Below are positions 16,363 to 25,869 of a stretch of DNA of 64,000 nt, one piece after another; position 1 is the stretch's first letter; each line of letters starts with the position of its first letter. The notes under the pieces are model-generated. The model made no database searches. It had not been told where the DNA came from and saw nothing but the letters and a program-made list of their open reading frames with translations. The translations under genes and the position numbers were made by a program. Source of the stretch: Bacteroides salyersiae WAL 10018 = DSM 18765 = JCM 12988 (GTDB lineage Bacteria > Bacteroidota > Bacteroidia > Bacteroidales > Bacteroidaceae); NCBI RefSeq assembly GCF_000381365.1, contig NZ_KB905469.1, forward strand, positions 62,001 through 126,000, in the 5' to 3' direction.

Positions 16363-19300
16363 TTATTGTGCCAGAATGACTATTTTCTCGGTTTTGGTAC
16401 TCTCCTTACTACCACCGGAAGTGATGGAAGCACGGTACAGATAAATACCCGGTGACAATCGCTGACCGCCATTACTGCACAGATCCCAATCGACATAATA
16501 ATAGCTACCGGCAGAAATTCCCTGTTCGGTATGTACCCAAAGCTCACTACCGGCAAAGTCACAGACGGCAATACGTACGTCAAGCTCCGAGCCCGGACGA
16601 TCATGAGAAAGAATAAACGTCGTACTCTCACGAGCCGGACTCTTACTGCACATTATAGAAAGCAATCCGGGACGCAATCCGTTCACGACTTCAAAGTCAA
16701 GTGTCTGTACGGAGGAGTTATTCATAATATCCCAGGCACGGAAAGTCAAAGTATGCTTACCCTCAGACAAAGCAGGAATAGAATACGCAACCGTACCTTT
16801 GGTATAACTGCCGGCTACCGGAGTATAATAGTCATTCAGAGAATAGGTTATTTTTCCATCGATACAAAGAGAAAGATCATGTCCGATACCATTACCCACC
16901 GTATTGATACCATCTTCATCTTCCAACTCTGCAACGAAATAAGGAGTCTCGTTCACCTGCCCCCCCCATGGGAAATCAGGAGTATTCAGATAAACCATCA
17001 TCTTAGGCCCTTCGCCTCCGGAAGGCAGATCATCCGCCGTTCCACCAACGAGGAAGTTACTGAAAACTCCGCCGGCCTCACGCTTGTTCGTATCACACGC
17101 ATAAAAATTCAGCAATCCTTGCTCATTGGAATAATTAATATCCAATGGTACCGGGAAGGTCAATTCAAAACGACCGTTACGTACGGAATCCATTCCCGAA
17201 AAAAGAACTTTCATATGATCGGTGTAAGTAACCGCCCCTTTACCAACACCATCAAGAGTTGAAACCGTTTCTTTGCTGTCATAAACCAACGGATGAACAG
17301 TACCGGTGAAGTCATCGGCCGGTTCACCCTCGGGGGTAAGGATATGCCCCTTGACTGTTACTTTGGCACCGGCTTTCACATAGGGCCATTCATCGGACAA
17401 AGGGCCGTCAAGTTCATCGACTTCGACCTTATAATCGGGATAGGAAGGTATCAAGGCAGGATCACCTATCAAACAAAAGTTCAACTTATTACTACCACTG
17501 CTAACATAACTATTCGTAGTTTTAGACAAACGAGTAATATCACCTAATCGTAAACGCTTATTTTCTTTATAAGAAAAGAAATGTTTTATAAATTCCTCGT
17601 TCAAACTATCATTCGGACCATCAAAGACGACACGTGAAGTAGAAAATAACGCAATAGCCCCACCTTTTTTATTTAAGAAAGCTAATTCTCCGGCAGTAGT
17701 TTCAGCAGCATCAAAACGCGTAAACTCACACGAAGCAGTAAACCATATCGGCAGACGGGGAGAAGAAAGCTTAACAATATCAGCAGAAGTCAAAAGATTT
17801 TCCGCTGACCAAGAAGTAGTACCACTATGTCCCGTATAATTAACAAGCAACATCCCCTGTTCGAACAATTGCAACAAACGCTTCGTAGCTTGAGGGTAGC
17901 TATGTCCCGTAGCCGATGATTCACGTTTATAAGCATCAGCTAAAATACGTTCCGCACGCATAATCGGATTAGTTGCATGCACCAAATCAGCTAAATCACA
18001 GGCTTGCGTCATAAATCCATTATTATCATCTCCGGCAGCATCATCAGCCACAAAACATGCTGTACGTTTCCAAGTACCTGTATTTTTATTATTTATATAA
18101 TCAATTGTCTTATCAACAGCAATGATAGCTTCATCCACAGTACGCACAGGAAAACGGCCTATACCAATATCCAATAAATTAGTAGCTAAAGAAGTACCAT
18201 CATTATCATCAAGAAATCCGAAATAATCATCAGTCATAAATGATTGCGTTTCATCTACAGAATTCTCAAATTGGTAACACAACAAAAAATCAGAAGGCTT
18301 GTAACTTCTCCAATTGGAAGTTATCATCCGGTTATCATAACTACAATCACCGAATAACAACAAATACCTTATACGGTGTTCATCTGCCGCAGTCCCTCTG
18401 TCATAAAGCATCTTCATCAATCGCCGGTAAGCCGTAGCATCCGGTGTGCCGGATGAAAACTCGTTGTATACCTGTGAAGATTTTACTACCTCGACCGTTA
18501 GTCCGCTTTTTTCACGATGTGCTTGCGCCAGACGCTCTGCCTGCTGTACAAAAGCAGTTCTATCGGGCACAATGATCACCATATCTATTTCATTAAGAGC
18601 ATGTAGATTCTGATTCGGTATCTCTCCCATACTTTCTACCCCACTAAAAGAACCCGATGTATTTACTGCCACAAATTCGCGCAAAGTACTACTTGCCGGA
18701 ATAGTAAATGTATAAGTATCTCCATTCAAGGTTCCTTTCATCTGCTTATACCCGACAGGTGAAGTAACATCCCACACAACTGTAGAAGAATTAGCACCGG
18801 AAATAACAAATGTACTCTCTTTATTTTTAGAATCTTCCGAACGGAACACAAGATATGCTCCATTCATCTGTAGTCGGCGCTTATAATTTAACACAATATA
18901 ATTCAATCTTCCCGGAATACCGGCAGAACGATTGTGAGTTAGCGTCACCGTTGTAGATTCCGTTTTACTTCCTGTCCATTCATGATCAAAAATTCCTTCG
19001 GCTGCTTTTTTATAATACGCATTAGGATCCTTCGAACCAATCCCTTCAATGGTTTGCGTTCCAATATTCTTCCCATTGATAGCAACATTCAACGTAGTAT
19101 TCACATCCGTTGATTTTGCTGTAAATGCCACCTTGATACGTCCATCCCCATCCGTTATACCGGGAAGTTTAAAAGAATAGCTCTGCGAATTTCCCAACGA
19201 ATAATCATAAGAGTCATACAGCTCCCGCCCGGAACCCGACCAAGAATAAGCATCATTTTCATGCAAGGCAAAAGCATCAAAAGTCTCGATTCGATTTGCA

Positions 19301-20103
19301 TCGCTACCGTCTGTACCGTCCTCTACCGGAAACTCAGCAGGAGCTTCGTCACTTTCCGTCAAGAAATAATAGGCATAATCCGAATAGAAATTCTTTATGC
19401 GCCCGAACGTATTACCGTTCTTCTGCCAGTGCAGAGTCCCACGGGCATAAAAAAGCACCCCGTCTCCACCACGGTATAAAGGCACTTCCGGAAGATCATC
19501 CGCCGGATGCTCGGAGAAACGATTCGATAACAGGTAACCTCCATATCCATAAAGCCGCACTTTATCAGGATTGGAAAAACCCATTCCTCTAAGCTCTGCA
19601 CTTGTAATACGATATACTCCCGAATCGGAGACACGTATCTTCACGAACCTCCCGGAAGAAAGCACAGACTTTTCCGTTGTTTTTGCTACAGTATAATTTG
19701 CACGGGCAGCCACCGGAACCGGCGTAGAAATAACCGATAATTTAAAAGAGTTGATACGTTGATAGACGCCTCCTCGATGCACGACAGGCACAAATCGGAC
19801 ACTCAGTATTCCCTCATATGCAGCCACTCCGACAGAAGTTTCCGCTTGCGGATAATCCGGCAAATTCACTTTCTTCCGAGTCAGTTCAGCAGCAGCTTCC
19901 GGATCGAGATCCACAAATTCCGGGAATTCAATCTTCACATGATAAGTATAAAAACGGAAATCATCGGGCAGAGGTATGCTTTCCACAACCTCCGGGAGAG
20001 TCTGGGCAGCAGGTAATTCCTGCCAGTTCAACGTTATAAAACGGTTCTGTGCCGAAACCGGAAAAACAACGAATAATAAAAGAATATAAAGTACCCTGTG
20101 CAT
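16363..20103 (-). CDS. porU: PorU-like C25 family peptidase (type IX secretion sortase)
   Basis: The ATG at 20103 (MHRVLYILLLFVVFPVSAQ) opens a signal peptide; a TTG lies two codons upstream. The 1246-residue protein has a long beta-rich N-terminal part and then a gingipain-like C25 domain in the middle: YLLLFGDCSYDNR, LLDIGIGRFPVRT, the catalytic His in NYTGHSGTTSW and the catalytic Cys in WFTASCEFTRFD. Ig-like domains and a C-terminal FlgD/T9SS-type strand motif (SPGIYLYRASI) follow. PorU cleaves the C-terminal signal of type IX cargo and attaches the cargo to lipopolysaccharide. Only porU and porV are in view; the motor and channel genes are not in this window. Confidence 0.87.
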   Translation of the reverse strand: MHRVLYILLLFVVFPVSAQNRFITLNWQELPAAQTLPEVVESIPLPDDFRFYTYHVKIEFPEFVDLDPEAAAELTRKKVNLPDYPQAETSVGVAAYEGILSVRFVPVVHRGGVYQRINSFKLSVISTPVPVAARANYTVAKTTEKSVLSSGRFVKIRVSDSGVYRITSAELRGMGFSNPDKVRLYGYGGYLLSNRFSEHPADDLPEVPLYRGGDGVLFYARGTLHWQKNGNTFGRIKNFYSDYAYYFLTESDEAPAEFPVEDGTDGSDANRIETFDAFALHENDAYSWSGSGRELYDSYDYSLGNSQSYSFKLPGITDGDGRIKVAFTAKSTDVNTTLNVAINGKNIGTQTIEGIGSKDPNAYYKKAAEGIFDHEWTGSKTESTTVTLTHNRSAGIPGRLNYIVLNYKRRLQMNGAYLVFRSEDSKNKESTFVISGANSSTVVWDVTSPVGYKQMKGTLNGDTYTFTIPASSTLREFVAVNTSGSFSGVESMGEIPNQNLHALNEIDMVIIVPDRTAFVQQAERLAQAHREKSGLTVEVVKSSQVYNEFSSGTPDATAYRRLMKMLYDRGTAADEHRIRYLLLFGDCSYDNRMITSNWRSYKPSDFLLCYQFENSVDETQSFMTDDYFGFLDDNDGTSLATNLLDIGIGRFPVRTVDEAIIAVDKTIDYINNKNTGTWKRTACFVADDAAGDDNNGFMTQACDLADLVHATNPIMRAERILADAYKRESSATGHSYPQATKRLLQLFEQGMLLVNYTGHSGTTSWSAENLLTSADIVKLSSPRLPIWFTASCEFTRFDAAETTAGELAFLNKKGGAIALFSTSRVVFDGPNDSLNEEFIKHFFSYKENKRLRLGDITRLSKTTNSYVSSGSNKLNFCLIGDPALIPSYPDYKVEVDELDGPLSDEWPYVKAGAKVTVKGHILTPEGEPADDFTGTVHPLVYDSKETVSTLDGVGKGAVTYTDHMKVLFSGMDSVRNGRFELTFPVPLDINYSNEQGLLNFYACDTNKREAGGVFSNFLVGGTADDLPSGGEGPKMMVYLNTPDFPWGGQVNETPYFVAELEDEDGINTVGNGIGHDLSLCIDGKITYSLNDYYTPVAGSYTKGTVAYSIPALSEGKHTLTFRAWDIMNNSSVQTLDFEVVNGLRPGLLSIMCSKSPARESTTFILSHDRPGSELDVRIAVCDFAGSELWVHTEQGISAGSYYYVDWDLCSNGGQRLSPGIYLYRASITSGGSKESTKTEKIVILAQ

Positions 20104-20184
20104 AAGCAATAGATTAATACGCTAATATGCCGGTTGCGATACGGAATCACGCCACAGCCAATCACCGATCGGCGAACAGACACA

Positions 20185-20799
20185 TTATCTGATATAAAAG
20201 TCGAGCAGCTTATCTCCTTCAAGGTATCCTTCCAAATGTTGTCCTACACTGACGGGGCCTACGCCTTCAGGAGTGCCTGTAAACAACAGGTCACCAATTT
20301 TCAGCGTTACAAAGCGGCTGACATACGCAATAATATCATCCACATGAAACAACATCTCCGCCGTACAGCCTTTCTGGACTTCCTGCCCATCAATCGTCAG
20401 ATTAAAATGCAATTGCTGAATATCAGCAAAACGTTCTACCGGAACAAAAGTACCGATTGCCGCCGAACTATCGAATCCTTTACAGAGTTCCCATGGTCCG
20501 CCAGTTTCTCGGAAACGGCGCTGTAAATCACGGGCAGTAAAATCAATTCCGACTGTCACCGCATCATAATAACGATGCGCAAAACGGGGAGCAATGTTCT
20601 TCCCTAAGCGGTTAATGCGTACTACCAATTCAGTTTCATAATGCACCTCATCTGAAAAGTCGGGAATAAAGAAAGGTTTACCGTCTTTCAATATTGCCGA
20701 ATCGGGCTTCATGAAGATAACCGGCTCTTTGTTTATTAACGTATGCCCCAACTCTTTATTGTGCTGGGCATAGTTCATTCCTACAGCTATAATCTTCAT
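20185..20799 (-). CDS. Fumarylacetoacetate hydrolase family protein
   Basis: This 204-residue protein is a short member of the FAH superfamily, whose members hydrolyse, decarboxylate or tautomerise 3-keto acids with a divalent metal. Family marks are GMNYAQHNKELG, EPVIFMKP, the metal-binding acidic residues in VHYETELVVRI, GIDFTARDLQ, and FTGTPEGVGPV near the end. Short bacterial members like this are often acylpyruvate hydrolases or oxaloacetate decarboxylases; the exact substrate cannot be read from sequence. Its ATG overlaps the rex stop codon (TAATG), suggesting coupled translation. Confidence 0.9.
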   Translation of the reverse strand: MKIIAVGMNYAQHNKELGHTLINKEPVIFMKPDSAILKDGKPFFIPDFSDEVHYETELVVRINRLGKNIAPRFAHRYYDAVTVGIDFTARDLQRRFRETGGPWELCKGFDSSAAIGTFVPVERFADIQQLHFNLTIDGQEVQKGCTAEMLFHVDDIIAYVSRFVTLKIGDLLFTGTPEGVGPVSVGQHLEGYLEGDKLLDFYIR

Positions 20800-21470
20800 T
20801 ATTTAAATTCGTTAAAATTCAATCGGTTAAACATGACCGCCAGATGAGCGTAAAGCGAAGTATTTTGCACTACAATATTCTCCGGTACCCGGATACGGAA
20901 AGGAGTAAAATTCCAAATAGCCTTAATGCCACCGGCAACCATTGTATCAGTAATGCACTGTGCAATTTCAATGGGAACAGTCAGCACCCCTATATGCACA
21001 TCGTACTCCTGCATTTTCTTTACAAATTCATCAGAATGAAAAACAGGAATACCATTCAGGCTGGTTCCTACCAAAGCGGGATTCACATCAAAAGCCGCTA
21101 CAATCTCGAGACCGAAATGCTTAAGACCGGAATCCTGCAACAGAGCACCGCCCAGACTACCGACCCCGAAAAGAAAAGCCTTATGTATATCTGTAAAGCC
21201 AAGAAAGTGTTCCAATACGGCTATTAAAGTATCTACTTCATACCCCACACGCGTACGCCCGGAGATGTTTACATAAGATAAGTCTTTTGCGATTTGCGAA
21301 GCGTCTACATTGATTTCCTTGGATATCTGCGTGGAAGACACATAACGTTCTCCTCTCTGTTTCAGCAGCTTGACATTAGACAAGTACCACGGCAATCTAC
21401 GTAAAGTAGGTTCCGGTACCCTCATATTATCTTTATGCTGTATCTGACGATCCATTGTCACTTCTTTCAT
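20799..21470 (-). CDS. rex: Redox-sensing transcriptional repressor Rex
   Basis: Rex binds operator DNA when NAD+ is abundant and lets go when NADH rises, switching fermentation and respiration genes. The 223-residue protein has an N-terminal winged helix (RVPEPTLRRLPWYL, then STQISKEINVDASQIAKDL). A Rossmann domain follows with FGVGSLGGALL, and a C-terminal swapped helix ends in YAHLAVMFNRLNF. The promoter at 21491-21520 places the transcript start about 14 nt before the ATG at 21470. It leads the series rex, FAH, porU, porV, ispF. Confidence 0.94.
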   Translation of the reverse strand: MKEVTMDRQIQHKDNMRVPEPTLRRLPWYLSNVKLLKQRGERYVSSTQISKEINVDASQIAKDLSYVNISGRTRVGYEVDTLIAVLEHFLGFTDIHKAFLFGVGSLGGALLQDSGLKHFGLEIVAAFDVNPALVGTSLNGIPVFHSDEFVKKMQEYDVHIGVLTVPIEIAQCITDTMVAGGIKAIWNFTPFRIRVPENIVVQNTSLYAHLAVMFNRLNFNEFK

Positions 21471-21490
21471 GCTTTTAGATTAGAGATTGG

Positions 21491-21520
21491 CAAATTTACA
21501 TTATTTTTTCTGAAATACAA
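21491..21520 (-). promoter_or_regulatory. Promoter of the rex transcript
   Basis: On the minus strand: TTG (21518-21520), 19 nt, TAAATTTG (21491-21498). I see no clear Rex operator (TTGTGA-N6-TCACAA) around it, so autoregulation is not evident. Confidence 0.7.
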
Positions 21521-21562
21521 CATGGATGTCACAGAAGCTTAACATAATTTCTACATAGAAGG

Positions 21563-24196
21563 TCAGTATTCTCTCAACATTGACAATGGAATACTTACGG
21601 AAACTCCGACGGAACGGAACTTCAAATCATCAAAGCCGGCGAATACCCCGATACGTGCCATCTCGTAAAGCCCGGCCGAATAGCCCACTTCCGTATAAAC
21701 TTTCCTGTCATATACCGCCACAGAGCGAAGATGCAAAGCCTCATCAAAGTTTTTCTTCTTCAGAAAAGGCAATTGTTTCAACAATAAATACGGAGTATAC
21801 CAGGATATATTCGTCTGTACCCAACGGGTATCGGTAGAATAAGCATAATTATCCAATAAGGCAAACCCCGTATCGAATGTTCTTTCCGTAAACGGAAGAG
21901 CTGTTGTTGCAAAATGCTTAAAATCGGGAAATTGCATTCCGGCAGCCTTCCAAAAAGCTCCCGCATTCACATACCAATTGAAACGATTGAACATACCGAA
22001 CCCGATACGCTGCTTCGCAGAAAATTCAGTTAAATGATAAGAAGGAGACAGCTTTACCCCTCCCATTGAAAAAGCACGATCGTAACGGAATGTGAAAGTA
22101 GGAAAACGGGACTCTTCATAGATCTTCTTTCCATGTACCATCCTATAGTAATGTGTCGGCGTGTACTCCAACATAAAAGAAGCTTTCAGCAACTCATTTT
22201 CCGGCATTGGCACAAAAAAGCGATTGGCAGGAATGTTAGGTTCCGCTTTCCGTTTGAACCAACTCTTCGATATATAATTCTCCAGCATTTTACGTTGCTC
22301 CCATGCAAACGAAGCGGAAAAAAGCAATCCGTTAGCAAGTTCTATCTCATGCCCGGCAGACAGGAAATGTTTATCATACAATTTCACCTCATTACGTCCA
22401 AAGAGAGAAGAAGCGATCGCATTTATCAACCGGCTTTCCCCGCTTTCCTCATTATAGTCAGCAGACAGGACACCTCCCGAAAACGTGAGTTGTCCCCTAT
22501 GGCGCGGAGCATAATCCAGTATCAGCTTTCCCTGTCCCACCGGTGCCTTACGGGCTGTTGTATAATATAAGGAAAGAACCAAGCGCAAAGTCACCGTCCG
22601 AGACAATTTAATCCCTGCTTCCAACTTTGCTCCCAACCAGAATCCATCAACAAAATTATATTCCGGGATATACGAAGGCAATCCGTAACAACTGATCCAG
22701 GCTTTCTTATTCCTTGTCCGGTATGTATCCCCCACCCAAAATGCCTGCATGATTTTCCCACCGGCCGACCTCGTTTTTGCACTATCTTTCTGAAGAGAAT
22801 CTTTAGAAACGGTCAGTTTTTCTTTATGGATATAGCTCTGTACCTCTTCCGGCTTCAAAGGCACACTACGTACAGCCACCCAGTAAAGAGAATCTTTCTT
22901 ATCCGCAAGCGAATCAGTCTTCACATTCCAACGGTTCCTCTCTGCCCTCCGCTCATATTTATGTTCCGGTTTTAATGTATCTGCGTTCTCAATCGACTTT
23001 TCCATTAACTTCGATAACTTATAAGCTTCACGCATCGTCAAGTCCTCTTTACCCGCCAAGCTCTCTATCTGTTTTTGCAACTTCTGCTGTCTTCTCACCT
23101 GCCTGGAAACCGGTACTGTAGCACCAGCGACAACTTTAGCTATCATTTCTTCTTTCTTCTTCTTTATCTCCAGTTTATCATTTACCTCCACACGAGCATA
23201 ATGAACCGCTGCCAGATAAGAAGCTTCCGCCTTGAGCCCCATCATATCGATCGAACACTCCATACTGGTGGAAGTGGCAAGAAAAACGGAAGGTTGCACT
23301 TCTTTGCAGGTCACTTTTATTGTGGCTCTCATTCCGCTCTGGCGGACAGAGAGATCGGCAGCAGACACACACCAAAGGCCTTCGACGATGTATAAATCGC
23401 CAGCTATCAATTTCGGATTATCTTTTCGAGGAATCACCTTGACTTTATTAATCAGGTGTTCTCCTTCGGCATAACAACCTTCCAATTTAAAACGATAATA
23501 AGAAAAAGCCCCTTTACTCAACGGAGAAATTTTATCAAAAACAGTAGGCTCATAAAGATTAATCGTGGTCAGCCCTAATCGTATTTGAATTTCATCGGGA
23601 AAAGTATTACTATAAGCCTTTACCCTGTTTTCCCATACATCCGGGGCTTTAAAAATCACCTCACGCTGCTCCTCCAGCAGAAACAATTTACCTAATAATT
23701 TTTTAGATTCTTTCCTTACTTCCTTGGAGAGTTTCAATACGGCAGGGATGTTCTTCACCTTTCCCGTACCTTTCAGATAGGTTCCGGCAGTAAACCCTTT
23801 CACTTGAGTCCGGTAATAAGGTGCATTGGCTATGGCTCTCCGCATCACTGCATACGCAGGATCTTCCGCCCCTTTCACCACATTTACTTCATTCAGCGAA
23901 TAAATGCGTTCAGCCAATACGATATTCTTTTCCACCCCCCGGGCCGATAATTGTATGGACAAACTTTGCCCTGTATATCCCAATGAAGAAACCTCACAAG
24001 TATAATGCCCCGGTTTCAACTCTGTCTGAAAACAGCCATTATCATCGGTAGTAAATCCCCATTTCAGCTCTTTCAGATAAAGGGCGGCATAAGGTACCGC
24101 TTCTCCTTTCTCATCAGTTACCCGCCCTTTAAAAGTTTGCGCAATGGAAGACAAAGTCCAAAAGCACAAAACTACAAACCACACATATCGCTTCAT
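21563..24196 (-). CDS. DUF5686 family outer-membrane protein with carboxypeptidase-like domain
   Basis: The 877-residue protein starts with a signal peptide (MKRYVWFVVLCFWTLSSIAQ). A carboxypeptidase-regulatory-like domain follows (about 22-105, FKGRVTDEKGEAVPYAALYL to LSSLGYTGQSL). The long remainder matches the Bacteroidetes DUF5686 layout: INLYEPTVFDKISPLSKGAFSYY, a charged KKKKEE coiled stretch, and a C-terminal half rich in beta strands that probably forms a barrel. The last strand (VGVSVSIPLSMLREY) ends in an aromatic residue, as barrels do. The function is unknown; this family is often found near TonB-dependent and surface systems. It is monocistronic, divergent from SUI1. Confidence 0.87.
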   Translation of the reverse strand: MKRYVWFVVLCFWTLSSIAQTFKGRVTDEKGEAVPYAALYLKELKWGFTTDDNGCFQTELKPGHYTCEVSSLGYTGQSLSIQLSARGVEKNIVLAERIYSLNEVNVVKGAEDPAYAVMRRAIANAPYYRTQVKGFTAGTYLKGTGKVKNIPAVLKLSKEVRKESKKLLGKLFLLEEQREVIFKAPDVWENRVKAYSNTFPDEIQIRLGLTTINLYEPTVFDKISPLSKGAFSYYRFKLEGCYAEGEHLINKVKVIPRKDNPKLIAGDLYIVEGLWCVSAADLSVRQSGMRATIKVTCKEVQPSVFLATSTSMECSIDMMGLKAEASYLAAVHYARVEVNDKLEIKKKKEEMIAKVVAGATVPVSRQVRRQQKLQKQIESLAGKEDLTMREAYKLSKLMEKSIENADTLKPEHKYERRAERNRWNVKTDSLADKKDSLYWVAVRSVPLKPEEVQSYIHKEKLTVSKDSLQKDSAKTRSAGGKIMQAFWVGDTYRTRNKKAWISCYGLPSYIPEYNFVDGFWLGAKLEAGIKLSRTVTLRLVLSLYYTTARKAPVGQGKLILDYAPRHRGQLTFSGGVLSADYNEESGESRLINAIASSLFGRNEVKLYDKHFLSAGHEIELANGLLFSASFAWEQRKMLENYISKSWFKRKAEPNIPANRFFVPMPENELLKASFMLEYTPTHYYRMVHGKKIYEESRFPTFTFRYDRAFSMGGVKLSPSYHLTEFSAKQRIGFGMFNRFNWYVNAGAFWKAAGMQFPDFKHFATTALPFTERTFDTGFALLDNYAYSTDTRWVQTNISWYTPYLLLKQLPFLKKKNFDEALHLRSVAVYDRKVYTEVGYSAGLYEMARIGVFAGFDDLKFRSVGVSVSIPLSMLREY

Positions 24197-24309
24197 CCTA
24201 TTCTATCTTAAATTATCATCATTGCCTTAAAGGAAAAATACAGGCAACCTCTTAATAAAGGCGTTCCATATCTTATCATTAAGTATTAGACGACAAAAAG
24301 TGCAAATAA

Positions 24310-24340
24310 TTGCAAGATTCACTGCAAAATATTATTTTTG
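24310..24340 (+). promoter_or_regulatory. Promoter of the SUI1 gene
   Basis: TTG (24310-24312), 20 nt, TATTTTTG (24333-24340). The leader would be about 90 nt. Confidence 0.55.
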
Positions 24341-24434
24341 ACCATTTAATAAAGAATCCGTTTATATTTTCTTCACCGAAAACAATCCGGCCTCTTTCAT
24401 TGAAATCAAAAATAAGAACTAAAAAACAAGAAAC

Positions 24435-24785
24435 ATGAAGAATAATAACGATTGGAAGGAACGGTTGAACGTTGTCTATTCCACTAACCCGAATTTCAAT
24501 TACGAGACGGACGATGATGAAGAGCAGGGCACCCCCGCCCCCGCCCAACAAAACTTACGGGTACAGCTCGATCGTAAAAACCGGGGTGGAAAGGTAGTAA
24601 CACTCATTACCGGCTTCGTTGGTACCGACAATGACCTGAAAGATCTTGGCAAGTTTCTCAAAACCAAATGCGGTGTAGGCGGTGCAGCCAAAGACGGAGA
24701 AATCATTGTACAAGGCGACTTTAAACAAAAAATACTGGAGCTCCTTAAAAAAGAAGGCTACACCCAAACCAAACCCATCGGATAG
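24435..24785 (+). CDS. SUI1/eIF1-like translation factor
   Basis: The 116-residue protein has an acidic, probably flexible N-terminal part (YETDDDEEQGTPAPAQQ) and a C-terminal SUI1 domain: LDRKNRGGKVVTLITGF, the KDLGKFLKTKCGVGGAA loop and IIVQGDFKQKILELL. Archaeal and eukaryotic relatives monitor start-codon choice on the small ribosomal subunit. Bacterial members (YciH type) are thought to affect initiation, but their role in Bacteroides is not established. It is monocistronic with its own promoter and a strong terminator. Confidence 0.92.
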   Translation: MKNNNDWKERLNVVYSTNPNFNYETDDDEEQGTPAPAQQNLRVQLDRKNRGGKVVTLITGFVGTDNDLKDLGKFLKTKCGVGGAAKDGEIIVQGDFKQKILELLKKEGYTQTKPIG

Positions 24786-24843
24786 TGCTTCCCAAGCGGG
24801 GAAATCGCCACACGATGAGAACAGGTTGCTAAAAGCATAAAAA

Positions 24844-24885
24844 ACGGCCGCTACGAAAACAAATTCGAGCGGCCGTCTTTATTAT
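24844..24885. terminator. Terminator shared by SUI1 and tsf
   Basis: ACGGCCGCT (24844-24852) and AGCGGCCGT (24868-24876) are perfect complements, followed on the plus strand by TCTTTATTATATTTT. On the minus strand the stem is followed by T-rich sequence, so it can serve both convergent genes. Confidence 0.8.
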
Positions 24886-24900
24886 ATTTTAATTACCGAA

Positions 24901-25725
24901 TTATTCAGCTCTTAAAGTGAAACGTTTGAATGCAGTTACAGTCAAATCTTTGTCTACTGACTTCAGATATTCTGCAACAGTCATCTTACCGTCCTGGATA
25001 TATTCCTGTTTCAGCAAACATACTTCCTTGTAGAACTTACTGATACGACCCATAGCGATCTTTTCAATCATGTTCTCAGGTTTACCTTCCTGACGAGCCT
25101 TGTCAGCAGCAATTTCTTTTTCTTTTTCCAATACATCAGCAGGTACACCGGCTTCATCAACAGCGATCGGATTCATAGCAGCAACCTGCATAGCAATCTC
25201 ATGACCTACTTTTGCATCTACCACCTTATTCAAAACAACCATTGTACAAAGGAAATTCTTGTTCTGATGGTTATAAGTAGCGATAGCAGGACCTTCCAAA
25301 GTCATATAGCCATCCAATTCCATTTTTTCGCCTGTGATACCGCTTCTATCTGTTACAGCCTGAGCAATAGTAGCGTCACCCATCGGAAGAGCCTTAACTT
25401 CTTCCAGAGTCTTACACTTATTTGCTACTGCAGCATCCAGAATATCTTGAGTCAGCTTAATAAAGTCAGCGTTCTGAGCAACGAAGTCAGTCTCGCATTT
25501 CAAAGCGATTATAGCGCCAAAGCCATCGGCAACCTTTACAAGTACACAACCTTCAGAAGCTTCACGATCCGAACGTTTTGCAGCAACTGCCTGTCCCTTT
25601 TCACGAATAATCTTCATTGCACCGTCGAAATCGCCATCAGCTTCAGTCAACGCATTCTTACAGTCCATCATACCAGCTCCGGTCATTTTGCGCAGCTTGG
25701 TTATATCAGCCATTGTTACAGCCAT
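24901..25725 (-). CDS. tsf: Translation elongation factor Ts
   Basis: EF-Ts exchanges GDP for GTP on EF-Tu. The 274-residue protein has the N-terminal UBA-like domain (ITKLRKMTGAGMMDCKNAL), the core motif KCETDFVAQNADF that inserts into EF-Tu, and the subdomain with AMNPIAVDEAGVP. It is the last gene of the rplM-rpsI-rpsB-tsf run and is separated from rpsB by a repeat-rich spacer. An ATG four codons in (MADITKLRK) could also be used. Confidence 0.96.
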   Translation of the reverse strand: MAVTMADITKLRKMTGAGMMDCKNALTEADGDFDGAMKIIREKGQAVAAKRSDREASEGCVLVKVADGFGAIIALKCETDFVAQNADFIKLTQDILDAAVANKCKTLEEVKALPMGDATIAQAVTDRSGITGEKMELDGYMTLEGPAIATYNHQNKNFLCTMVVLNKVVDAKVGHEIAMQVAAMNPIAVDEAGVPADVLEKEKEIAADKARQEGKPENMIEKIAMGRISKFYKEVCLLKQEYIQDGKMTVAEYLKSVDKDLTVTAFKRFTLRAE

Positions 25726-25758
25726 AATATTTTTCTATTTTAAGTTCGTTTATAAAAA

Positions 25759-25861
25759 AAGTAGTCAAGTATTAAGTAGTTAAGTAGTCAAGTAGAAATG
25801 TTGGCTACAAAAAGTAGAAGTATTGCTACTTACTACTTAACTACTTACTACTTGACTACTT
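25759..25861. repeat. Inverted repeat built of AAGTAGT words
   Basis: The left arm (25759-25795) is a chain of AAGTAGT, CAAGTAGT and TAAGTAGT words. The right arm (25826-25861) is nearly its exact reverse complement. The whole can form a hairpin of about 36 bp in the rpsB-tsf spacer. A second, related copy lies at 30064-30134. Confidence 0.7.
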
Positions 25862-25869
25862 ACAGTATA

